Positions 11,801-20,190 of a stretch of DNA of 64,000 nt are shown one piece after another. Numbering within the stretch: position 1 is the first letter of the stretch; every line of letters begins with the position of its first letter. The notes under the pieces were generated by a model. It had not been told where the DNA came from. It did not search any database and was given only the letters and a program-made list of their open reading frames with translations. The position numbers and the translations under genes were made by a program. Origin of the DNA: Phytophthora colocasiae (Eukaryota > Oomycota > Peronosporomycetes > Peronosporales > Peronosporaceae); NCBI GenBank assembly GCA_018806915.1, contig JAGKQI010000036.1:62001-126000 (forward strand). The letters run 5' to 3'.

Positions 11801-12179
11801 AGACCTGCTGTCCGGTGAACAGCACAAGGAACGCGGGCTTCGTCGTGCGTCTCTACTACGCCAATACCGAGGGGCAGTGTCCAAGATTCTGAAGCACAAG
11901 GATTTCCCGGAGACGCTCATGTTCGAGCCTGGTATCTGGAAGATCCCAGACAAATATTGCCCATGGATCTGGCAAGACCCGCGTGCACGTGACATCGGAG
12001 GTCCCAAGTGCCTGAGCTTGCGCAAGCAGCTCGAAGCCATCGACTCAGCGGAACCGGCGCGCACGCAGTGGGCCACAGCGTCTGCCGACAAGGACTGGAT
12101 GGAATTCGTGCCATCCGATCTCCGGAAACAAGCTCTGACGCCCGCTGAACGCGCCGAAAATCCTGTCTCTCTGAAGTAA
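8892..12179 (+). CDS. Opposite-strand ORF of the Chronos element, 1095 codons, unknown function
   Basis: One uninterrupted frame on the strand opposite gag-pol, between pol and the 3' LTR. ATGs at 8892 and 9093 are both in good context; the second gives 1028 residues and starts at the Ser/Ala-rich tract. Residues about 70-130 are Ser/Thr/Ala-rich. About 190-350 looks globular and helical; about 356-408 is a heptad-like Glu/Lys/Leu coiled coil. About 513-560 and 760-836 are Lys/Ser/Pro-rich and basic; about 690-740 is a Ser/Asp/Glu acidic tract. About 840-1095 is a Trp-rich globular domain. I recognise no family and no enzyme motif. Basic, acidic and coiled-coil modules suggest a nuclear or nucleic-acid-associated protein (inference). 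Plant Tat-lineage elements are known to carry extra, sometimes antisense, ORFs. It has no stops although the neighbouring pol is broken. Confidence 0.8.
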   Translation: MARTVRQRSREHSVAVTLSKLPGFQNLWCPVAQSDSIRLRNSQLSYPTNGHIPISFLTHKSEEDPATMGSPLAPTSGNASGTGSVSASTASRGDDGGNTTSSGDSSSAPASQSSASAAPKQGVDAADGDEHVNMLDTSTASATAGSTPGVLPSLHRGPHILSTTEVDDLFGPGQQPLDEEKPDVPSNWVDPEPRPEGQPFLVGVPALAEDFRVGNHIANIYGGPGVLVGLEGFTPADISELERVIPDFTESQMLVPHVDSRNRMSLEAHMGSVDVLRELAAILLHLPHQRLAERVYKTSGYLKQMAGAHRRLRLQVESQGGASLVDTAAIQNESEDLKRQWVFNCQYWRHEVLDARRTAGETEDRVNAESKNLASHYQDQIDALEAEKSALEERLEDSQAEVRLLKARPTTTATDSWGFLEYLFEHGELNGSWVRLRELLVNFQEGKAPPGDWDTIINVTAMDQRKAEIPDFSKRLAKVRFNQAAEAKKSAKVLDLTGAGSGVKVSGEHAGGPEKSGTRPVNKSGSPTRSPKSSGSPPLKPNRPSGKHRVRVPQDRPKNYTPGIDSVRPANAKSPVSKDAVHTTLPPGVVWEEVRPDLRLALLAGIAYETAMKWLRTDKPAHSLFTGRPLVQMLVSMMYWRKLNQTPWTSYVPETYYKMAEEELRRLQKNDVEPPVWEALDAHVPYPISEPESTEDDPQKDPDFKESGEQESATSNSGSDDEKSSGNSDDSDDDESDDHSHAGNKGPRDYESSDSDDSGPIIPTKKSKRDSVHEASRSKSGSKKSGGTSTSSPKSKKSGGSPKSSSKDKKSQDSKSPKSSSGKRPSGKLRKSSLVSKSYKSLTPKELLTIEAPYTHCSSWLYYGIPVQPTSDTKTSIGQTPGFPDFEPHRHSLARLKKRWNSKKYQALLDEVPAPWEVMYQNRRTELYFHRRDDLCPLVQADIEELASLMNKHAQALWERTHWVIMDPDEDLLSGEQHKERGLRRASLLRQYRGAVSKILKHKDFPETLMFEPGIWKIPDKYCPWIWQDPRARDIGGPKCLSLRKQLEAIDSAEPARTQWATASADKDWMEFVPSDLRKQALTPAERAENPVSLK

Positions 12180-12565
12180 GTACGCCAGAAGCCTGGTGTA
12201 CTCTTCACGACATCTCCGGGGAACTACACTTCTTCTTCCAGAACAACTTAGTCGTCTGCATATCGTAGCGTAGTAACAATTCCAAATATAGTTCCCCGAC
12301 GACCTTTCTCCTTTAACATCCTCACATGTCGTTCAGTAATCCTCTTCTCATAGCATCATCATAGTCCACTTCGTAAAATTCCATCATACACACACAACCA
12401 CAAAATCATCTCCATACAAATTCACATAACAATCACCATCTCTGGGAGTCACGTATCCCCGAAATCGCATTTCCGAAAGACATGTCTCTCAGACACCTCA
12501 TCTCTGAAATACATCGCCCGGTGAACATCACTGTTCACCAGAGTTTTCAGAATAGGTTTTAGAGT
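12180..12565. other. Spacer between convergent ORFs of E2
   Basis: AC/AT-rich and non-coding. It separates the end of the opposite-strand ORF from the end of pol, so the two transcripts converge here. It holds two close copies of the element's recurring decamer in opposite orientation (about 12517 and 12533), forming a small inverted repeat. 3' ends for both transcripts may lie here, but I see no decisive signal. Confidence 0.5.
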
Positions 12566-15526
12566 TTAAACTCTGGGGTGATCGTCTCCAGCTTGCATTG
12601 CCTGGAAACGAGCTCGCGCTCGTGCGCTCTGATTGAACTCATATAGCAAAGCGCCACAGTTCAGCTTTGACAAGGGTAGCCACTCTGTCTCGTCGTACCC
12701 CTTCCACTTGACCAGGTATTCGCGAAGTCTCTTGGAGGTCCTGGTACGCTTGCTCCACCGAGTGTCAAGTATCTTTTCCACTTCATATTCATCATTCTCG
12801 GTGTCGGGCTCCCAACTGTCTTCTGGTAACAGTGCTGCATCAAAGTCATCATCCTCATGGACATCAAGTTCCACAGTTGGTCTTCTGGGAAACAAGGCTC
12901 TCGGTTTCAAGCGACTTATATGAACCCAAGGGTTCACCCGATACCCGGTGTCCTCGACCTTCAGTTTCACACGAAAATCATCCAACATCTCTTCAATCCG
13001 GAAAGGACCATGCCACATCTGTGCGAGTTTTCGACTCAACCCCGTTTGTACCTTGGGGATGTATAACCACACGGCATCACCGACGGCAAATCCGGACTTC
13101 AGACGTTCCGACAACTCCTTCCACTTTCGTGTCTGTTCTTCAGAACGCTCCCGCTTGGCCTTCTTCTGAAGTTCTTCAGCACAGGCTTGAGCGCAGCTGT
13201 AATCTCGCTGCATCTTCCGACGCCACTCATAAGCAGTGCGCTCTTGCACACCAGAAGGCTTTGGACCAAGCATCGCGGACACAGTCCCATGAGCATCCCA
13301 TCCGTGCACCAGAAAGAAAGGTGTTTCCAGACGGGTCGCATCAAAGGAAGTGTTCAACGCGAACATCAGACGTTCGGCGTGGTCATCCCAGTCACTTTGG
13401 TCAGCTTCAGCGATGTAGGCCTTGATGGCGCGCACGACCGTCTGAACAGACCGTTCTTGCTGGCCGTTCGCCTGAGGACGGTACGCCAGAGTCGCTCGCT
13501 GTCTGCTTCCCAGGAGATCCCGGAAACACCTGAAGACTTCACTCATGAACCGAGGGTCCTGATCATGGCGTATCAGGGAACTAGCTCCGAAGTTCCGGAA
13601 GACATGTTCCTCGTAGGCCTCAGCGACATCTTGAGCCGTAGTGATACTCATAGGCTTGCACATCACATAGCCTGAGAACATGTCTTGGAATAATAACAGG
13701 AACGTGTTGCCTCTGGCAGACTTTGGCATGTGTGTCACGAAATCCATGGACACTACTTCAAAAGGTCGACTGGGCTCGATGTTGCCGGGCGACGGTCCAG
13801 GATTCGGGGGACGCCCCTTGCCACTTGCACAGTCCATACACTCCTTGACGAACCTCTCCACATCAGCGTACATACCAATCCAGTAGAACTCAGAGCTCAG
13901 CTTCTCGAACGTACGTTTGATTCCCTGGTGAGCACCTTGGTAATCCCCAAGAGCATAGTGCAGCATATCAGCATGCAAGTCTCTGGGAACCACAAGTCTG
14001 AGTTCATCGACCATGTCTCTCGGACGTTCCCTGGTAGCACGGCTGAGGCGGTACAAAACGTCTCTGGAATCCAAGATGAAATCATCGGCGATCCTGGCAA
14101 GCTTCCTTACTCGGGGTCGTGGTAGATCTCCCACGTCACCCTTAAGGAACTTGATGAGTTCTGCCAGATGAACATCTTGAGTCTGGTGAACTTTGATCCT
14201 CCGCCAGCGTTCTTCCTGAAACTCCAGTGGGCCCATAGGTTCACGAGCCTCCGCGTCATCTGGTAGGTTTGCTTCTTCCTGATTGCGTGCACGAGTGATG
14301 GCAACAAGCACCTTGGCAGCATGAGGCAGGGGCGCAGACTCTGGCCCTGGGTCATCCATCTCCGGTGTACAATCGTGTTCACCAGAGGTCTGGTGAACAT
14401 CACCCGGGGCTGCAGAAGACACCCCTTCGGGAGGCTTCATCAACTTCTCTGGGATCTTGGACAACAGTTTCAGATGAGTCAGTTCGTCAGGGTCTTGGAC
14501 CTGCCAGGACTCGCCAAGGACAAGAGTCTTGGACGTCAGATAGTCCGCTGCTTGATTGAACTCACGCTTCACGTGCACTAGCTTCAGAGACTGGAACTTG
14601 ATCTTCAGAGACTCAAACTCGGCCAATTTCCGCTGCAGGTTCGGCTGATTACAATTGATCAGTCCTTGAGCTTGCTGGATAGCGATACGAGAGTCTCCGA
14701 CAACCACCAAGTCTCGGATACCACGTTCCAAAGCCAACTTCAATCCATTGATCAAACCACAGTATTCTGAGTCATTCACAGTGACATCTTTCAGAGCGAA
14801 CCCTTGGGCTTCCAGGATATTCCACCCCGGGAGCTCCCAGAGCACACATCCGCAGCTTCCCAGGCGAGTGGATGTCTTGGCGGCACCATCAAAACTCAGA
14901 ACACAACCTCGGTAATCAGCCTCTAGCATCTCCACGCTAATGGGTGCTGGAGGTTTGACTCGCCCCTTGACGGGGATGAGGTTTTCAGAGACCTCATCGA
15001 GGTGTTCACGGGGTGTGAAGCCTGCTCCAAGGATAGCCGGGAGACCATCTTCATCTCGCTGGATCCTGCGAATCTCCAAGTTCCAATGTGACAACTTCAA
15101 TCCCCACTTCACGTTCCGACCATCAGCCGAACTAGATGACAGGAGCCATTTCAGCACCGAATGTCTGGTGTACACCGTGATCACGGGACTCGTGTTTACC
15201 AGAGCCCGAAAGTTCTCCAGAACCCTGAGGATCGCTATGACCTCTTTCTCTGCGATGTGATACCGGAGTTCCGCCTCATTCAGCACACGTCCAGTGAACC
15301 GTACGGGGTGTATCACTCCATCGTACTCCTGTCCCAAGACGGCTAAAGCAGCCCACGGGCTCGCATGAGGTATAATAACGAAAGGTCTGGTGCGATCTGG
15401 GTGTCGAAGGAGCGGTGTCGAGACAATCTTGCGCTTCAAGATTTCGAAGGCTTCCTTCGCTCGAGCCAAATCTCGACCAGCACGAATCTGTTCATCAGAC
15501 AACTCGTAGAGCACAGCAGCAATCAC
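12566..15526 (-). CDS. E2 pol, 3' part: native RNase H, second RNase H, integrase, chromodomain
   Basis: 986 codons in one frame. Residues 45-150 are the native gypsy RNase H, but the first catalytic Asp is replaced (IIPHAS, H54) and the Asp of the TDH box is Arg (YTRHS, R121). Residues about 205-335 form a second, plant/archaeal-like RNase H with D213 (SFDGAA), E254 (NDSEYCG), D278 (VVGDSR) and D328 (QAADYL). Integrase follows with HHCC (HYALGDYQGAH ... CMDC), first Asp in VSMDFVTHM, second in RHDQDPRFM and Glu in NGQQERS. A chromodomain sits at about 913-955 (EYEVEKILD ... YLVKWKGYDETEW). The annotated start is arbitrary: the RT thumb continues across a frameshift near 15560 into the upstream frame. 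Confidence 0.9.
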   Translation of the reverse strand: MIAAVLYELSDEQIRAGRDLARAKEAFEILKRKIVSTPLLRHPDRTRPFVIIPHASPWAALAVLGQEYDGVIHPVRFTGRVLNEAELRYHIAEKEVIAILRVLENFRALVNTSPVITVYTRHSVLKWLLSSSSADGRNVKWGLKLSHWNLEIRRIQRDEDGLPAILGAGFTPREHLDEVSENLIPVKGRVKPPAPISVEMLEADYRGCVLSFDGAAKTSTRLGSCGCVLWELPGWNILEAQGFALKDVTVNDSEYCGLINGLKLALERGIRDLVVVGDSRIAIQQAQGLINCNQPNLQRKLAEFESLKIKFQSLKLVHVKREFNQAADYLTSKTLVLGESWQVQDPDELTHLKLLSKIPEKLMKPPEGVSSAAPGDVHQTSGEHDCTPEMDDPGPESAPLPHAAKVLVAITRARNQEEANLPDDAEAREPMGPLEFQEERWRRIKVHQTQDVHLAELIKFLKGDVGDLPRPRVRKLARIADDFILDSRDVLYRLSRATRERPRDMVDELRLVVPRDLHADMLHYALGDYQGAHQGIKRTFEKLSSEFYWIGMYADVERFVKECMDCASGKGRPPNPGPSPGNIEPSRPFEVVSMDFVTHMPKSARGNTFLLLFQDMFSGYVMCKPMSITTAQDVAEAYEEHVFRNFGASSLIRHDQDPRFMSEVFRCFRDLLGSRQRATLAYRPQANGQQERSVQTVVRAIKAYIAEADQSDWDDHAERLMFALNTSFDATRLETPFFLVHGWDAHGTVSAMLGPKPSGVQERTAYEWRRKMQRDYSCAQACAEELQKKAKRERSEEQTRKWKELSERLKSGFAVGDAVWLYIPKVQTGLSRKLAQMWHGPFRIEEMLDDFRVKLKVEDTGYRVNPWVHISRLKPRALFPRRPTVELDVHEDDDFDAALLPEDSWEPDTENDEYEVEKILDTRWSKRTRTSKRLREYLVKWKGYDETEWLPLSKLNCGALLYEFNQSARARARFQAMQAGDDHPRV

Positions 15527-17972
15527 CGGTAAGTCTTCGATAAACTTGTTGTAGTAATTGACTTCCCATGAAACTTTGTACTCCCTTGAGTGTCGACGGG
15601 AACGGCAATTCCTCCACTCCCTTGACGATCTTCGGCGTGGATCTCAGTCCTTCAGCACTGATCTCATGCGACAGATAAGGAATCGTCAGCTTCCCGAACT
15701 CGCTCTTGGGCAAGCTCACAGAAATATTCCAGTATCTGAGCCTGAAAAGCAAGGCGTTTAAGTCTTCACAAAGTTGATCCCAGGTGGGCGCCCCATGAGC
15801 AATGTCGTCAATGTAGGAACTTCGACCGAGTACCGGTCCCATGAAGGACGGGACTGGGATGTTCCTCTGAAAGACAGTCATTTGGTCGGTGAGCACCGGA
15901 ACCTCTGGCATGTGTTCATCAGAGTTCTGAAGTTGTTCACCAGACATCAGACTATGTACGTCAGAGTTCTGGGGTTCTAACTTCAGGAATTCCAGCACAT
16001 CGGAGTCAACCTCAGCTTCCTCTTCAGGTGGCAATCGCACGAACCCCCACAGACAGTTATCCAGCATAGCCTGGTATACCAGAGGGGCGTTCTTCAGACC
16101 GAAGGGCATTCTTACCCACTGGAAATGTCCAAATGGGCAGATGAACGCTGAGATCAGCCTTGCACGCTCCGTCATTCGAATGGCCCAAAAACCACTCGCC
16201 ATATCCAGACTCATCAACCACAGTGCTGCCTCAAAACCAATCAACAGATCGTCTATCAGGGGCAACGGATAACGCGACAACTGGATAAAACCATTCACCA
16301 CTCGATAATCAATGCACATGCGTATATCCACACAATTCTTCTTGAGAACAATCACTATTGGTGATGCCCAAGGCGAAGTCGAGTACTCGATGAGTCCGGT
16401 CTCCAGGAGCTTCTTCAGCAGTTCGTACACTTTGATCATCAGGTGAGGGGCAACGGACCTCGGACGCTGGGCAACAGGTTTAGCGTCTCCCACGTCCAAG
16501 TCACAGACCACGCCCCGTGCCGGGGCAGGTGCGGCATTGCCGTCTCCCAGAAAGATTTTCCGGTGATACTTCAAGATATCCCTGAGTTTCTGCTCCATTT
16601 CCGGTGTCGTTTTCCCGGGTACTCCGACGTCAGCTTTGTCGATGTCGCATTCGGGAGTCAGATCTTCCAGTTCAGGTAACATAACCAGCTGGTCACGTAA
16701 TTGAGAGAATAGCTCTGCTCCTTCCCGTATGTAGATACCGGGTTCCAGATCCAATTCCTCATTCGTGACTCGCATGCACCGCTCGTACTCAGCTCGGAGC
16801 TTTTCCACAGGGGTGCCTGGCATACTCTGAATTGGGATGTCCCATGAACAGTCTATCGGATCCTCATCTCCCATGGACAGTTCACCAGAAACACTCAGGG
16901 TGACTTCATCCTCGATAATGTTACTCAAAATTCCAGACGTGGTTCCGGAGTCTTTCGGAGTCGTTTTCTCTGATGTCAATTCCAGATCACCGGTGTCCAC
17001 AGCGGTATCTCGGGTCTCCTCTTTTCCGGCATCCACCCAGTCATCTGTCTGCGTAGCCACATCCAAAGCGAAACGAACTCGTTTTGTTCGTGGGACCGAA
17101 GTAGGCCTCACAACCTGTACTCGAGCATTGTCCAGTCTTGGGCGTTGTAAGATCTTAGTTGGCCACGGATATACCGGGTGATCCACACATGGAGGTTGAG
17201 GTATCAGATCCTCCAAGTCGGCTTCGGCCTTCAGGCGCCTCTTCGTTTCCGGTGACGGAGTGTTCTCCAGGATCAAAACTTCCCAGTCACGATAGGCTGC
17301 AGAGCCTGGCCGTACAAAGCGACCATGTCGTGGGAAAAATCCATACTCCACAATCCTTGCAACGTCAGAAAATACATTCACCCACGTATTCTTGTCAGAA
17401 ATGTTCACCACGCGCACCGCCACAGGCCATGACCGGGCTGCATAAATCAGCTGAGTCACCCAACGGTCTCCACGTCCCGCCCACACGACTTCTCGTTGCG
17501 GGTTCGTCGGACCATAGTCGATCCGAACAATGAATTCTTCACCCGGCCTCAGGAGTACAGCTTCACTTGGTCTGATAGACCTGTTCCTGCCGATATGATC
17601 ACCAGGCTCCCAGCTGCACATCATCACCACAACTTCATCTGGCATAGATACCAGTCCCTCACGAACGCTGATCCTCAGACCAGCGGCGAACATGAATCCC
17701 ATTCCCAATAGCACGTTTATACCTTCGCCGATATTCGCGACCCAGACATCAACAATATAAACCACTCTCGGTCCGAGAGTCAGTTTGATCTCAGCACTGG
17801 CACCAATGTACGTCGAAACTCCTCCCATACCAGACACCCTTGTTTGTTTGTGTGACTTAAGCCTGAGTCCGAGCTTACGCGCAAAGTCGTAACTCAGGAT
17901 GTTGATAGTCGCACCGGTGTCCAGGAGAATCTTGGTCCGATGATCATTGACAGCGCCATGCATCATAACCAC
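15495..17972 (-). CDS. E2 pol, 5' part: protease and reverse transcriptase
   Basis: This frame carries the protease motif ILLDTGATINIL near its start, a long linker, then RT with WASPIVIVLKK, MCIDYRVVNG, LMSLDMASGFWAI, RMPFGLKNAP and the catalytic YIDDIA box at about 15797-15818. An extra segment of about 70 residues between the NAP and YIDD blocks carries SGEQ- and DEH-type repeats encoded by the recurring decamer. The frame begins after an in-frame TAG at 18006-18008; upstream of it the same frame is open to the gag stop, so the TAG looks like a nonsense mutation of a tryptophan codon. It ends early because of an indel near 15560, where the conserved NYYNKFIEDLP block is in the other frame. 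Confidence 0.88.
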   Translation of the reverse strand: MVMMHGAVNDHRTKILLDTGATINILSYDFARKLGLRLKSHKQTRVSGMGGVSTYIGASAEIKLTLGPRVVYIVDVWVANIGEGINVLLGMGFMFAAGLRISVREGLVSMPDEVVVMMCSWEPGDHIGRNRSIRPSEAVLLRPGEEFIVRIDYGPTNPQREVVWAGRGDRWVTQLIYAARSWPVAVRVVNISDKNTWVNVFSDVARIVEYGFFPRHGRFVRPGSAAYRDWEVLILENTPSPETKRRLKAEADLEDLIPQPPCVDHPVYPWPTKILQRPRLDNARVQVVRPTSVPRTKRVRFALDVATQTDDWVDAGKEETRDTAVDTGDLELTSEKTTPKDSGTTSGILSNIIEDEVTLSVSGELSMGDEDPIDCSWDIPIQSMPGTPVEKLRAEYERCMRVTNEELDLEPGIYIREGAELFSQLRDQLVMLPELEDLTPECDIDKADVGVPGKTTPEMEQKLRDILKYHRKIFLGDGNAAPAPARGVVCDLDVGDAKPVAQRPRSVAPHLMIKVYELLKKLLETGLIEYSTSPWASPIVIVLKKNCVDIRMCIDYRVVNGFIQLSRYPLPLIDDLLIGFEAALWLMSLDMASGFWAIRMTERARLISAFICPFGHFQWVRMPFGLKNAPLVYQAMLDNCLWGFVRLPPEEEAEVDSDVLEFLKLEPQNSDVHSLMSGEQLQNSDEHMPEVPVLTDQMTVFQRNIPVPSFMGPVLGRSSYIDDIAHGAPTWDQLCEDLNALLFRLRYWNISVSLPKSEFGKLTIPYLSHEISAEGLRSTPKIVKGVEELPFPSTLKGVQSFMGSQLLQQVYRRLTGDCCCALRVV

Positions 17973-18008
17973 ATCACGCTTTGCAGGATCAGGGTAGTGA
18001 TCCTCCTA

Positions 18009-18301
18009 CCAGCCATAACATTCCCCGCCTTTCAGACGAAACTGAATTGTGTCATCCGGAGGCGGTTCATTGTCTCTCGGAAAGTCCGGTGAACAGTCTC
18101 TCGGAAAGTCCGATGAACTGTCTCTCAGACGCGGAATTTCTGAAGACATGGCTGATTCTTGAGCTAAAGCGGTCATGCAATGTTGATTTTTAGGTTGGGT
18201 TGTTTTCAGCTCCGGTCCTACGTACACTAGAACACATAACTCTGGGGGTGTGCCTTGCCCGGCGCGTTTCGGATCCCCATCCGACGGGCTTGCTAGTTTA
18301 A
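18009..18301 (-). CDS. E2 pol N-terminal segment in the -1 frame after gag
   Basis: About 97 codons with no stop, in the same frame as the protease/RT segment and -1 relative to gag. There is no convincing ATG at its head; it would be entered by ribosomal frameshifting at the gag stop. The sequence is polar, with repeated SSDFPRD- and SPDFPRD-type units encoded by decamer-like repeats. It ends at the TAG at 18006-18008. Confidence 0.6.
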
Positions 18302-18302
18302 C
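18293..18302 (-). promoter_or_regulatory. Candidate -1 ribosomal frameshift site at the gag stop
   Basis: On the minus strand the heptamer GTTAAAC (18302-18296) is read as G TTA AAC and is followed at once by the gag stop TAG (18295-18293). The -1 frame is open beyond it and leads into protease. GUUAAAC is a known functional slippery sequence in an arterivirus. I did not fold the downstream RNA for a stimulator. Confidence 0.6.
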
Positions 18303-20170
18303 TGTTTCCCAGAGTCAGCCTCGTCACCCAGGAGTTTCTCCAGCAGGTGATCCGGCAGGTCCTTCAGTGTACCTTGACGGGCTAGTTTCTTGAGGGATTC
18401 CAGAGTCTTGATGTCTTCGCATGGTCTCCCAGAGTGCACCTTTCCGCAAACCTCACACGGCGGTACTCGGCACATCCTGCTCGGGTGACCTTTCTCCTGA
18501 CATCTGTCGCAGACAATGTCTCTCCAGCAGTTTTCTTCTGAATGGCCTGAGCGACGACACTTCTCGCAGAACTTGTTCCAGTAGTCAGGGTTATCGCGCC
18601 GTGTATGCTGGAAATCTTGACCTGACGATCCTCGGGGAGACTGGGGCGGCGGTCGCCATCCCATGTTGTCCATGACCCGATAAACTTCGTTTGTCAGAGT
18701 CTGAGTCCAGTCAGCACCACCAGGCGCCTGAGAGGCAGCTTGTATACCAGACGAAGATTGTACACCAGACATCTCGCGATCATGTTCTGACGACGAGGCT
18801 CTGGTATCCTTCTCTTGAGTTCTGGTATCCGCGTCGACACCGTCAGAGGCATCCGGGTCTGCTTCTCGGGCGACGTAAGTCTTCCCCATACGCTTTGGCT
18901 TAAACTGTCCGCGTGGAAGGTTGTCCGCTCGGAAGTCCCGATGTCTGGTGGTCGTAGTATCCTGATCAGCCGTTCGCCAGACATATTCGTCCTGTTGCAG
19001 AGCATATTCCAAGTCCGAGATACTCCTGAACTTCCGGCCTTGTAACGCGATCTTCAGACGCTCGTCCTTCAGCTTGGTGATGTACCTCAGAACGTGTTTC
19101 TCCAGGCGTCTGGAGGACTTTCTGAAGTCCACCTCGGCTTTTTCGGCGGCCGAGTTCAGGCGATAGAAGAAGTCCAACGGAGTCTCGGAACTCTTCATTT
19201 CCATCGTGAAATATCTCTCAGAGTATGATGACCGGGCCTTGCAATAGCGCCTGCGAAACTCCGACGATAATTCCTTCCAGTCACGGGAGACGCTCTTCGG
19301 AAGCTGGTTAAACCAATCTCTGGCAGACACTGGGAGCTTCAGCTTGAGTTCCTGTATGCGAGTCTTGTTCGTCCACGCTCCCTGAGATGCCATGTTCACG
19401 AAGCGTTCCCACCAGTGAAGCCGTTCTCGTAATGTCGCTCGGGGATCAAATTCTCCGATGATACTTGAGTTTATGAAGGGCCTCATGGTCAGCAGAGTCG
19501 CTCCAGCTTGTCCATGGGACGCAGAAGTCAGGTTAACAACCTCCGGAGGATCCAAGTCATCAGAAGACGAATCACTTGAGTCCGAGCTTGAATCGCTGGA
19601 GCTTCCGCCCGGGTCTGGATCATTCCTGCGTCTTCCAGGTCTTCGCGGAGCGTCCCGACCATCTTCGGAGCGTCTTTCACTCGGTTTCCGGTGTCCATCG
19701 CGCCTGGGAGTCGCTGGGCGCCTTCCTTCAGTCTTGACCTCGGTCAGGGGAGCCGCTTGAGCCGTCTGGGTCGTCGTAGCGGTCGCGGTGGCCGCGCCAT
19801 GCCTTCCAGCCCTTGCGCGCTTGGTGTCGGTCGTTCTCCGTAGGGGAAGAGGCGTATGGAAGGCCTCCGTCGTTTTAATGGGTGTAACCCTACCCCTACT
19901 GACGACTCCTTCTGATCCCCTAACCCCCGGTGTGCAATCTCCCGTATCCCGACTGTTCACCAGAAGTCCGGTTGCCGGTTTAGGGTCATGTTCACCGGAG
20001 ATCCGACTTGAAGTTGCTACTTCAGGGTGGGCGACCCCTTGAACTTGGGACAATGTTGCACGAAGGTTTCTCAATTCTGCGGCCTGGAAACGCTGCATGT
20101 TCTGGGAACTTTCCCGCTCCCTGTCGCGCTCCGACTCCACGTCGTGCACCCGCTGTCGTAAGGTCTCCAT
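18293..20170 (-). CDS. E2 gag: capsid and nucleocapsid
   Basis: 625 codons from an ATG at 20170. A short coiled-coil start is followed by a Thr/Pro/Ser/Arg-rich disordered region and a Ser/Asp tract. From about residue 225 comes a typical retrotransposon gag domain (HWWERFVNMAS, DWFNQL, WKELSSEFRRRY, PLDFFYRLN). Near the C-terminus there are two canonical CCHC zinc knuckles (CEKCRRSGHSEENC and CDRCQEKGHPSRMC) and a third variant (CEVCGKVHSGRPC). It would assemble particles and bind genomic RNA. The coiled coil probably starts upstream: residues ending the 20191-20550 frame continue into METLRQRV after a -1 shift. The stop abuts the slippery heptamer. Confidence 0.9.
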   Translation of the reverse strand: METLRQRVHDVESERDRERESSQNMQRFQAAELRNLRATLSQVQGVAHPEVATSSRISGEHDPKPATGLLVNSRDTGDCTPGVRGSEGVVSRGRVTPIKTTEAFHTPLPLRRTTDTKRARAGRHGAATATATTTQTAQAAPLTEVKTEGRRPATPRRDGHRKPSERRSEDGRDAPRRPGRRRNDPDPGGSSSDSSSDSSDSSSDDLDPPEVVNLTSASHGQAGATLLTMRPFINSSIIGEFDPRATLRERLHWWERFVNMASQGAWTNKTRIQELKLKLPVSARDWFNQLPKSVSRDWKELSSEFRRRYCKARSSYSERYFTMEMKSSETPLDFFYRLNSAAEKAEVDFRKSSRRLEKHVLRYITKLKDERLKIALQGRKFRSISDLEYALQQDEYVWRTADQDTTTTRHRDFRADNLPRGQFKPKRMGKTYVAREADPDASDGVDADTRTQEKDTRASSSEHDREMSGVQSSSGIQAASQAPGGADWTQTLTNEVYRVMDNMGWRPPPQSPRGSSGQDFQHTRRDNPDYWNKFCEKCRRSGHSEENCWRDIVCDRCQEKGHPSRMCRVPPCEVCGKVHSGRPCEDIKTLESLKKLARQGTLKDLPDHLLEKLLGDEADSGKQLN

Positions 20171-20190
20171 TTGCGAAATCCAGTCACGTT

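Noticed and set aside
13187..13675. + strand ORF opposite integrase
   Set aside because: Shadow of the minus-strand integrase, whose HHCC and DDE motifs are clear.
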